Source: Bathymodiolus brooksi (taxonomy: Eukaryota > Mollusca > Bivalvia > Mytilida > Modiolidae). Taken from it: a stretch of 64,000 nucleotides of DNA. Every line of letters begins with the position of its first letter. Positions within the stretch are counted from its first letter, which is position 1. The translations under genes and the position numbers were made by a program. Of this stretch, positions 15,401 to 27,400 are shown piece by piece. Below the pieces are notes generated by a model, which ran no database searches, was not told the DNA's origin, and saw nothing but the letters and a program-made list of their open reading frames with translations. Where the stretch lies: the NCBI GenBank assembly GCA_963680875.1, contig OY804578.1, forward strand, positions 97,121,689 through 97,185,688. Reading direction: 5' to 3'.

Positions 15401-18400
15401 AGCCAAACCGATTTAACAAGGACTGGGATCATCAGTAATAGTTATAATGAAATGTTTGAAGCGTAAATAGTGAGTTTTTATGTTTCACCTGCAATTTATT
15501 TTTTGCTCCATTGTGACGAATGGGACCGCTTTGTAGCTCCACCGAGACACAAGTTTGTCACAGGAGCTACATTATTGCAGCTATCTTCGTCCCATAATAT
15601 GATAATAGGTGTTACCTAACTTGGGACGAAGTCCAATAATTTTTGTTAAACAATAATATGAGACAGGTGCTACCTGTAGTGCCAGCGAAGCACAATCCAC
15701 ATTATCTAATATTTAAATCATGTAAATCCTTGGGATGATTGAAATAGAAATTTTACTTACTTTTGTGTACTTTTTGGAGTGTACTGTAGTACAATGTAAG
15801 GATGCTCTTTCCATCTATTGAAACAGGCACGGCCATGAATGCTCGCGAATCTGAAAATTATCTGCCCATTTCACGATCATTCAGTGCATCAAAATAGTGT
15901 CTAGATTTTTTGGGCCGAGATATATCGGGGACGACTTTTAACATTAATAACCGGAAGTAGTTCCAGATTACTGCGCATCCGATTTTCTGCAAATTTAACC
16001 CTAACCCGAATAATCCAGTCGTTATATTCCACTCACTATCGATCGCTTTGACTGTAGCAATCTAATTAAAATTAGATTGTGACTGTAGCGACCGCGGATA
16101 GAGGTGTAATACCACTAAAGAATTCTCCATAGCCTTCTATGTTAAATTAAAAAAAAATTGAGCTTTCATACAGAATTCATCTTAAGTTTAATCTAAGTGA
16201 CACTCATATCTCATGGAAGGGGTACCTAATTGGAAGCTTAACTCCGAAAATCAACATACATTTAATGGCATATAAGAAAAAACAGACAGTCTGAAGATGT
16301 CTACCGTCAAAAATCCTACTTTCACTTTCGATTTAACACAAATTCAGGTGGTTTCTTTTCAATGCAATCAATTTTTTTTTTAAAACCACAAGGACATCAA
16401 ATATGGGCATAAAATTATCCTAAAATATGTAGGTTTCTGCTGGCATTCAGTATTTTGCAGTATTTATTTTTTATCCAACAATGTAGGAATCCATTTTGTG
16501 TTTACGTACTACTTTCCCGTTCTTTTCGACTGGTACTGGTAATACACATAGAGGGCGCTGAATTATTCGAGTTAATTTAACCCATTCTCTATCCAGAGTT
16601 GTCGTTCCTGTTACGCTGTGTAGTAGCAGGAACGACAACTCTGGATAGAGAATGGATTTAACCATGTATTGGTTTCCGGTGTATCTTTTCCGGTGCATGA
16701 AATTTAAGCCATTAGTGATATGGATCTGGAATCAAAATATTGCTATCATAGTTGGGACTTCGCCCCATAATATGATAATAGGTGTTACCTAACTTGGGAC
16801 GAAGTCCAATAATTAAAAAAAAAAAAAAAAATATGGATTAGGCACAGCCTAAAGGCGAGCATCGCATCTACGCATAGACATGTACATGTACAAATAGTAG
16901 TTTTGGGTTCTTTTCTTCATTATTCTTGATTAATTTTCTTTGTTCTCCATTTCGACTTACCCAGTTAATTCCATTGCAAAGGAGATTTTTTGGGCCGAGA
17001 TATATCGGGGACGACTTTTATTTAGGGCCGAGCTATATCGGGGACGACCTTATTTAGGGGCGAAACAAGAAGGTCTAACGATTGTCCATTTTTTAAATAA
17101 ATTAATAATTTCGTGTAAAGAAGCTGTATGGGTTCCTTTCTAAATTGTTTTTGTTATTTTTAAACTGAATAGTTATTTTTTATTCCAATTAATAGGCTAT
17201 TTCCGGTGATTCACTCCGATTGTTCATTCTATGCTGAATCTTAGAATCCACTTCCGGTTGGTATTGATTCATCTCCTTACATACATGTTGCTGTTTAGCT
17301 CGCATCTTGCGATGCTCGTTATTAACTCAGATATATGGACCTATAATTTTTTTTCAGATCCAGACTTTCTTAAAGGAGGAGACAAATAGGGGGACCCAAA
17401 CCCAACGTCTCAATTTCATAGAAAATAATATGAGGCAGGTGCAACCTGAAACGCTCCGAAGAACAGGAATTTTCTTCATGTTTACAAAATATCAAGCTTA
17501 AAAATAACACCACCTAAAACTCCAAACTCCGAACAGTTTTCGTATCCGCTACCGAATATTGTTTCATTTTTATTTGAGAAAAAAATCGACGAGTTCCGTT
17601 TTAGTTCACATGATTTTTTTTTTAATTTATTTCCGGTTTGGCAGCCATATTGTTGAAGATTTTGAAGTGCCATAGTACCTATTCATACTTCTACCATTAA
17701 CGCTCCCATAAAGGGAGTGTATTATTTCGGTCAGGGGGAGGAAGAAATGAAACTCTGTTTAATGATACACTGTATTGTCAGTCCCATGGTATATGTTTAA
17801 TGGGCTAGAACACACTGCGATTTTGAGTCATTTTTTAACATTCATAACGGAAGTAGTTCCAGAGTTTCAACTATGCATACAACATTTTAATTAACGAGTT
17901 TATTACAAATCTATGAGTTGAAAAGAAGGTACGAAACGTCTCACTACACATTTTTACCCCGGCACGAAACGTCCCGATCTAGGTACAAAACGACCAGGTT
18001 ACGAAACGTCCTGCACCCTTCCAGATTACTGTGCATCCGATTTTCTGCAGATTTATCCATGTATTGGTTTCCGGTGTATCATTTCCGATGCAAGGAATTT
18101 AAGCCATTAGTGATATGGAAAATATTGCTATTTCTACCATAGTTGGGACTTCGTCCCATAATATGAGACATGTGCAACCTGAAACGCTCCCGAAGAACAG
18201 TAATTGTTCTTCCTGTTTACAAAATATCAAGCTTAAAAATAACACCACCTAAAACTCCAAACTCCGGACAGTTTTCGTATCCGCTACCGAACATTGTTTC
18301 ATTTTTATTTGAAAAAAAATCAACTAGAGTTCCGGTTTAGGTCACATGATTTTTCTTTTAATTTATTTCCAGTTTGGCAGCCATATTGTTGGAAGATTTT

Positions 18401-21400
18401 GAAGTGCCATAGTACCTATTCATACTTCTACCATTAATTATTTACACATCTTTCGCTTGGTAATATTTATTGTTTGGTGAATGAAATGGTACATATTTGT
18501 CTCTCTACATCATGTAACTATTATCATAGTTTAAGCATACTTACCGCTTTTGTATGACAGCAGAAAATAAGTTTTTCAACCTTAATTCACAAAGATAACA
18601 AGAACGTCACATCTTTAAGCATATGATCGGTTCACATTGAATGTATGCTTTTTTCAAATTAAATTCATATTATTTATCTTTTATCATTCAGAATGTGACA
18701 ATGGCACTTTTGGATATGATTGTGAAAACGAGTGTAAGACATGCCAAAAGACTACTTGTGAACGATTCAATGGAAATTGTACATATGATTGTATAGAGGG
18801 CTACAATGGACACCAGTGTCTCACTCAAGGTTAATATATGTCAGCATTACACAATTTAAGCATTACCATATTGGTGGTGTTGGTGACCATCACGTTCAAT
18901 AATATTTTTTCATAATCAGCATTGACCATCGAAAACGATGTTTGACCTTTCTTTTCACAATTTAATGTGCAATATTGTAGAAATCAAGCGAATGTGTCTG
19001 TCAGATATAATTAGATACTAGTACAATCTAATTAAAATTAGACGGTTGCTGTATTTTTTTTATTATGTTTTGTCTTAGACGATACACTAACATCTAACAA
19101 AATGTCGTTTGCGACCATGTGATGTACCTTTAATTTATATTTTAACGTCCAATCATACACAAGACAGTTAAATAAATTGACCCATAGAACAAGAGCTTTG
19201 TATGTTTACACCGTTCTATAATGTAGGCTTATCGCCGATTGGCCATATACAACTAAAGATGTCTGTGAAGAATAAACAATAGATTGATTTGATTTGATTT
19301 TAGTGTTTTAACGCCACTTTCAACAATATTTCAGCTATATCATGGTGACCAGTTTTAGTGGTGGAGGAAGCCGGAGTACCCTGAGAGAACCACCAACCAT
19401 GGGCAAGCAACTGGTAAACTTTATCACTTGCGGCTGCGAGTCGAGTGCACCCTTTTTTGTAATTTACAAAGCCGGGCGCGAACCCACGCCGTATTGGTGT
19501 TAGATCCAACGACCTAACTTATTGAGCCACCCGGGTCCCCATAAACAATAGAAGAACTAATTTAACTCTAATTACTCTGTAACTTTGAATTGTCAAATCT
19601 TTTTGGTTACGTCGAGGACGGGGTTGAGAATATAATATATAAAGAGTGTAATATATTTCTGAAACAATCGCAATGATTATCTATTTTATTTGTATAAAAG
19701 TAAACCTCCCAGAGACTCGGCCAAGTAATATTGGTCTGATAGCAGGAGGTATTGGCAGTGTAGTAGTGGCAATAGTGTTGGTAGTAATCCTTGTCTTCTT
19801 TATCAGGTAAGATAGTAGTAGCACAACTATCCCCGCCAGAGCCTCAGACAAGTCATATTGGTCCTATAGTAGGAGGTATTGGTGGTGTAGTAGTGCAATC
19901 TGTGTTGGTAATAATCCTTGTCATCTTTATCAGGTTAAATTGTAGGGTAGTTAATATATGTACACATAAATTTTCCTCCTCTCAGAATAATGTTAAAACT
20001 AAGGTTCTCCTGTCTCAGGCATATGTGACCTTAGTGGATTTTTACTATCATGTACCCTTTGATTTTCTTGTTCCGAATAAATTTCAAATTAGTTGGCTTT
20101 CAAATATTTTAGCTTTGAGCGTACCCGAAGAAGGTTATCGAAGACACACGTCGAGCGGACTTAATTTGATATCTACGTTTTTATTCATGCATCCAAGATA
20201 GACTTTTATGGAGGTTCTAAAGTTAACCCATATACAATATAGATAAGTTGTGATTTAAAGATAGAGTTAAATGTAAGGCATTTAATGTAGTTAAGCTCAC
20301 ATTACCAGAATTATAAAACGACTGACAATGTTTATCATTTCATCTGTAGAGAGGCACTATATACATAATCATGAATTATATATAATATTGCCACATTTCA
20401 TAGTAACGCTATGGCAATCAGTCAGTTACGTCGCACAAGCGTTCGTATGCTTTGAATACGAGCCGGACACAATTCAATCTGTGGTGGATCATCTTTACTG
20501 TGCAAGACGCATTTCAGTAATAAGCTTCATCGGGTACACTCATAGGCAACATTTTGGAAAGCCAGATGGCCTAAATGGCTATTCATTCCATTATCAGAGC
20601 TCCAGATAAGCTGCGTATTTGCGTTTTTTACGCAATGAAAACGAGTAAAAACGCATGTATTATCAGATCAGAGTGTACATTTACGCATACATATTGCTGT
20701 GTAAGCAAACTTTCCAAATTCGGAGCGTACTTGTACGCTGTTGACGATAATACATCGTGTACATAAACAATACATTTTTGACTTTGAGAAATTCCCCGTA
20801 ATTACTTCTCTTTATACTTTTCAAAAGAGAAAGTGTATACATCCAAGGGGTACCAAATGTTTGCCTTTCTAAGCATCGATGTCAAAAGAGATCTGATTGG
20901 ATGTTTAGGATAAATCATTCAATCGCGGTCAATATTACAAATAAATGCGGTTTAGTTAAGAACTAAAACGAAAGTGAATTAGGGAACACGATGTTCGTTG
21001 AAAATGAGCAAGAACATGAATAAGCGCACTACGGAAAATTATATACTTTTTTAAAAGTTCCTTACAGTTTCATCTGTGTCTAGTGACAGTATAGTTAAAG
21101 GAATCATTGATGACATTATCAACATGACTGAAAACTGCCGAAGTCGACGAGCAAAAAACAAAATATTTACAACATTTTATTAATAAACATGACACAATCG
21201 TGTCAAATTAAACAAAGATATACATTTCACTTGCATCCTGTGTTTATTGAATAACACTTGTGTCAAACATAATTTTAAAAGTGTACATGTAAGCAGTCTT
21301 TTCTGAAGTAGGGAGTACAACAGTGCAAAGGAAATATGCAAATACGCATCATTTTCAAAAGTAGGGGGTAATTACCCTTTGGACTTGAAAATTATCTGGA

Positions 21401-24400
21401 GCTCTGCATTTTGTAGGGACAGTAAATTTAAATATCAAATATATCTAGTAATCCATGTGATTATCCAATCACTGACTACTGGACGGAAGATACCTTCGGG
21501 GACTAATAATCCACCAGCAGAGGTATCAACACAGTGATACTAATAATTAACATATAATTGATTGAGATAATAATATTTATGACACCGGATACTCATAAAA
21601 ATGTGAAATACCAGGTTTATCACACGGAAGATATTGTTTACGTGTGACATACCTGTCATTCGTGCAAAAACAACGGTATTCGATCAAATTTCGCGTAATC
21701 CGAGGTATCTGGATACCTCATGTAGAAACCACAATTGTCGTTAAACCGTTGATATGTTGTATGACTAAAATGAACCGACATTCTAATTTTTAAAGCTAAG
21801 CAAATTAGATCTACTACAGCAATGCACATATATTTGCACGTATGTGCTAAAAATATTAAAAAAATATGTTTTTTATTTTATAACTTCGCATGATTTTTGA
21901 CACACATGCCACACATATTTATTAATGTATATTGTTTGTTTCTAGATATAGATCTGCCAATATAAAAACAAAGTACCATGGAAGTGGACGCTTGACCCCT
22001 GAGGAAAACACATATGTCGGTAAGTAAATGTAAGAGATATGTGCATAGCATTTGATGCAAAATATAATATCAAAATCAATTGTTTTACTCCACTAAAACA
22101 TGGAATGGGAAGAGGTGTTTGAACAAGAAAAACTCTCCTGTTTCAATGCAAGAAGACTTGCACTGAAGGAAAAAAAATTTCCCAAGTATTTCGTGGTACA
22201 TTTATATGAATTATAGCAATCCAGATAAAGCAGTCAAACGAAGTTTAAAGGTTGTACACGGTAGTATTATAGTTTCTTTCATGTGTACAACCAATCTGCT
22301 GCCATTCTTTTACTTACATTATGAAGTGTTTACAAACTTGCTATTGTTATGAATATAGCATAAACACTACTCACATTTGAAACATGTATTACTCACAATG
22401 CAGAAACACCACACCTTTGAAAAATTATCAAATGGGCGTAAAATAAAATAAAGCAATAGGAATAACTTGTATTGCCAGCATATATATATATACATACCGG
22501 TATATATATATTATAAATAACATGAATTTTATAAAGCAAATATCAATCATATATCACAACAAATCATTTGAAAATAACAATTCTTTTTTGGCAAAAAGTC
22601 TGCCTATTACAAAAATAAGTGTTTAAAACTGTGCTTTCAAAAATATTTATTAAAAGTGGTGGGAGGGTTCTTTTAACACCTCTATCATCAAACAGTTATC
22701 AAAAGTTAAAGTCAAAACTTTATTGTCAAATTAAATAAGTATTTGTTACAATAGAAATTAGCATATATATTTATCTAACCAATGAAAAGAATTATTCTTG
22801 ATTGGTGAGTAATATTCTATCCAGATAAAGCTACCTTTATCTAGTTTAAACCAGTCGAATAACTGAAGTGTGAAATTCACAATTTTCCTTCATTTACTAA
22901 TTCAATAATTTTTGAGACAAAATTAACCCAATTATCAAATGGGCATAAAATAAAATAAAGCAATAGGAAATAACTTTTATCCTGCAATCAGTACATTTGC
23001 TGTACAAATATACCACACGAATAAATTTTTGCTTTATTCGTAGCCTACGAATAAACTTTTGAAGCCTACGAATAAACTTTTAAACCTACGAATAAACTTT
23101 TAAGCCCCGCCCATAGATTCCGGAACTACTTTTCTGTGTTTTTGCTCTCCTGTGAAGGAGTTAAAATATTAACCGTAACCAATGTCAATAATCGACGTCG
23201 TCTTTTTCTAATAAATGTTTTCGTTCTCACTATTTGTAAATTTACAAACCGACAAAATAAAACTAATAATTCTAAAATTTCATATTTTTTATACATATTT
23301 TACGATAAAAAAAATCCTAGAAGTCAATAAAAAACAAAACAAAAATCTTAAACAAATCCGAATCATTTATAACTTGACAGGGAAGCTTTGAAAACAAAAC
23401 AAAAGCAACTAAAACTACAGGACAAAGGGAATAAACCAAAGAGGGCATGCCCTCCAACAGATGAGGAAATTAACATCCTTTATAACAGAAACGTTCTGGG
23501 CAGTCACACACCACAATCTTTACTAAACACACTTACGGTATATGGTTAAATAACTCAGTACAGTTTGAACATCAAACTCTAAGATTACTACATATATTTT
23601 ATTATAAAATTTCTTCATATTAAATGTTCAATTGATTCACATCAATTACTTCAACATATCAGATAGTAGATTTCTTCAAGGTGAAAATAACACATATTCC
23701 TGCTATTGCATCAAGACACTTTAAAATTATAGATAATTTTTTATATTCTGAATTCTTTATGGCACCACAAAATATCTATATAATTTGTTTTAACCATTTG
23801 GAATAATTGTATTCAGTCACTTCCTCCAATCATTTTGCATCTTTTTTTAAAACATTTTTTTCTTTTGCAAAATTCCAACAAAGTTGTATGATTTGTCAGT
23901 TGAAACTAGTGTTTTATCTGCTGGAATTCTACTCACTGTTGATCAGGATTACAGTACATTTTTTATTTTGTGCAATTCCATTTGAAACTGATTCACATAC
24001 CCCTGGCCTGTATGCAACAACTGAGTGATAGTTCTTGAAAAATGTCCTTTGTTTAATCAGATCTTTATAAAATGTTCATAGGTTTTTATGCAATTATTTC
24101 TTTCATATATAGTCTTTGCACTTATTTCAAACATCACATGTACATTGTACACTGTTAAACCATTAATCCAGCCATTCATCTGAAAGACATTAATATAGCA
24201 TTGATTATAATTAAAATACATGTTATTATATATTTACTAATAAAATAACAAGAAAAAAGGAACAAAATGCATTTTTGTATGATCCGACTCAGAAAATATA
24301 TTCGCACATTAGTCATTACTCGCAATAACCAACATTATCATGTAAATATTGTTCATTCCAGAAAAATATATCCTTCACTCTAATATTTTTCTGGTCACAA

Positions 24401-27400
24401 CACCTATGTCCATAATATTCTTGGTTCCTTAGTGACATCGCATTATGTAATTTACCAATCAATGGATTATGGTTTAATAATAGCAAATTTGATATGAAGA
24501 AAATAGTTGGTGGGGATTCTACATACATGTAGACTTCAATGCATATTAATTCATTTGATTATGATATACAAACAGAAGTTAAATATAGTAATTAAAATCA
24601 TATCTGGTGCTTGTTGACACTAAATCAGATCTCTATTTTGATTTTCTTCAATTTACCATGTATATATGAAAGTTTTATTTTATTCTATAAAAATAAATTC
24701 CAATTTTCTATTGAAACCTATGTAAAGTCCAGAAGATTGGTATTGGCTTCTCCTCCTTTATATACTTGCATTGTCGCAAAATACATAATTTATTTGTACG
24801 AGCTTTAGAAACAGGTAGAAAAGTGCATGAAAGAAAACTTTCCAGTCTCATGAAAAAAATGAAGGATAGTTGCAAATTAGACATTAATCAATCAGTGCCA
24901 GAAAATATCTTATCCCGTCCAGAAGTTCAGAGAAAACAATGTGGAGGGGATAGATATTATGCAAATATCAGGGCATAACAATGTGGCATTTATTAATAAT
25001 TACTCAACATTGAGTGAGGAAAGACACAAGAAAATATCAAACATCCTCAGCAACACTGAAGGTGAAACTAACAGAAATGCTTTTCAGCAAACTTACCTCG
25101 TAAAACCTCCACAAATTCTACAGCCAGTAGCACTTCTGATGTTTCGTGTCGAAGCAATCCCGATGTTCCTTTTTACAGTTCCAATACAAATATGTCAAGT
25201 CAAATTAGTTCTATGTTTTACGGCGTGGTCATCCATAACAAATGGTGAATGTGTACACAATTTTCACAAATGACTAAATATCCCAATAACTGAGCATTTG
25301 AGTGTTTGACATCGTTGTTAAATACATTTCCGTGAATCAGTTCAGTTTGTTGAGATAAATTATTAATCTTTCTGTTTTCTCTACTCTACCTAGTTTACTT
25401 AAAACATGCTCGAATCGTCTATACATGTTTGTGTGTATTGCTTTCACATGTTTACAAACTGTGTGGGTCATACTTAAATACGCCTGCAGTAGTAACCAGG
25501 CAAATATATACGCCTGTGTGTCATACAAAGGTGGACGCCTGCAACTATATGGTTCTTTTTTATTTATTTTTTTTAATATAAACTAGTAAAAGGAATATAT
25601 CGGATGTTTATTATTTGATATAAAAAAATAAAAATAAAAGTGAACCATATAGTTGCAGGCGTATATCTTTTCACACAGGCGTATATATTTACCTGGTTAC
25701 TACTGCAGGCGTATTTAAGTATGACCGCATGTGACGTATGATCGCTAAATTAATGTGTTTTCATATCTATGAAAAACATATTAAATATATATATTTCAGG
25801 TTCTAAACTATCAATTTTCTATATAGATTTTCACCTTAATCAATAAATCTTCACTTAAATAAAGTTATTTCACTTCCTTTTGAGAACTATTTGTTCGCGA
25901 ATTTTTGTCAGCAAAAAAAATCTGGTATTTTACTACGCCAAATAGTGAGGATTCCGTTGCATTAAAAAATGCATTTTTACGAGTTAAGATTATTTTTTAG
26001 GACATCGTGGATTGCAGGATAAATACAATATTGGTCTGTTGAGTTTTCATTCTGTTTGCCACAGATATTTTATCTTCAAGACTAAATTTTAGATATTTCT
26101 TATAAGCGTCACTGCGCCAATCGCCATACAACTGAATCAATTCGGTTGGCACTTCATATGTAACTGGAATAACTTTCCTATGTTTTTAAATAGAATAAGC
26201 TGGTGCATCATTTACAGCTGGGACCAATTTAACCATATTCAAGCAAGCCTTCACCGGACATAATGAAGATCTGGGTATCGCTACTATAGGAATTATCAAA
26301 TGTCTCACCAAATTGAATAGTTTTTGACCACTTTATTGTAATCAATAAAATATTAATTTCTTTATCATAAACAATATTTTTTCTACTTAACTGTTTTTCC
26401 GGTTTAAAACTTGACACAGAATTTGGCACTAAATTAGATTTCCTAAACAAAAGAAAAAAGACATGTAAAAATAAGCACCAAAATGTTGCGTCACATGGAT
26501 TATTCAAGTCTAACTTTGTTAGTATATAACAAAGTATCATAGGAGTTATAGGCCGAGCTTGTTTAGAACAGTGTGGATTAAGCCTTGCTAAACCTTTCAG
26601 CACCTAAAAATATACGAAAAAACTCATAGCATTAATATATCGCAACTCGCTGATGACACAACTTTATTTTGTACCTCGAAAGAAGAAATTTATTTAGCAT
26701 TTAATGAAATAGAAACTTTCGGGTCTTTTTCTGGATTATTAATGAACAAAAATAAAACTGGGGGAATTTGGGTAGGAAAACTAAAGCACAGTAAAGATCA
26801 AATAGAGGGCATTAAATGGTCAGAAAAACCTATTAAAGCATTGGGTGTATATTTTGGTAACAATAAAGAAGAGTGTGAAAAATTAAACTGGAAAAATAAA
26901 ATAGATAAAATGAATACTTTATTCTTCTCTTGGGGAAAACAAAATTTAACTATTCTTGGGAAAATTATGATTATTAAAGTGTTAGTCCTACCTATATTTA
27001 CTTTTGTTGCTAGTGCATGTGTCGTGCCAGACAAATATAGAAAAGAAATTGAAAGTAAATGTTTCAAATTCATATGGGGTGGTAAACCAGACAAAGTTAA
27101 AAGAAACACTATGATAGGTAATTTTGAAATGGGGGGTTTAAATATGATAGACATAGAAAGTTACTTTGCATCACTGAGAGCATCATGGGTAAGTAGATTT
27201 GTTAGTGGAGAAATGGACAATTGGAAATTGATACCATATAAATACTTTAGACAGTTTGGTAAGAATTGGTTGATATTTTCAATGAATATCGAATACGAAA
27301 AAATTAAAGATTATTTAAGATATATTCCTGATTTTTATAAAGAAATATTGCAAACCTGGATAAAAATGGGTGGGGGTCAAACAAAAATGCTATCACATTT

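Larger units (their letters stand above)
7188..18691. other. Intron 3, transposon mosaic
   Basis: About 11.5 kb with no supported exon. Content is listed separately: fold-back element 7260-8207, MITE 8473-8666, fold-back element 9840-10855, a composite TIR repeat 11924-14132, a third copy at 16102-16549, and two copies of a repeat at 9730-14385 (interrupted) and 17330-18160. Many blocks recur, for example the 14400-14700 and 15590-15960 segments and the 17430-17700 and 18165-18440 segments. The 12400-13660 stretch has no recognisable coding content. Confidence 0.6.
23016..26043 (-). mobile_element. DIRS element 3' region with later insertions
   Basis: The two outer parts (about 23020-23570 and 25465-26043) match 60319-61316, including CCTACGAATAAACTTTTAA repeats, CCGTAACCAATGTCAATAAT, the palindrome arm and CATCGTGGATTGCAGGATAA. 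The middle 1.9 kb (about 23571-25465) is absent from the second copy. The 26000-26043 end is the C-terminus of the DIRS recombinase, so the block is the 3' non-coding part of that element. Confidence 0.65.

Noticed and set aside
19791..20201. 136-codon ORF taken as an independent gene
   Set aside because: The front half is the duplicated transmembrane exon 5b; the rest is read-through into intron 5 without a domain.
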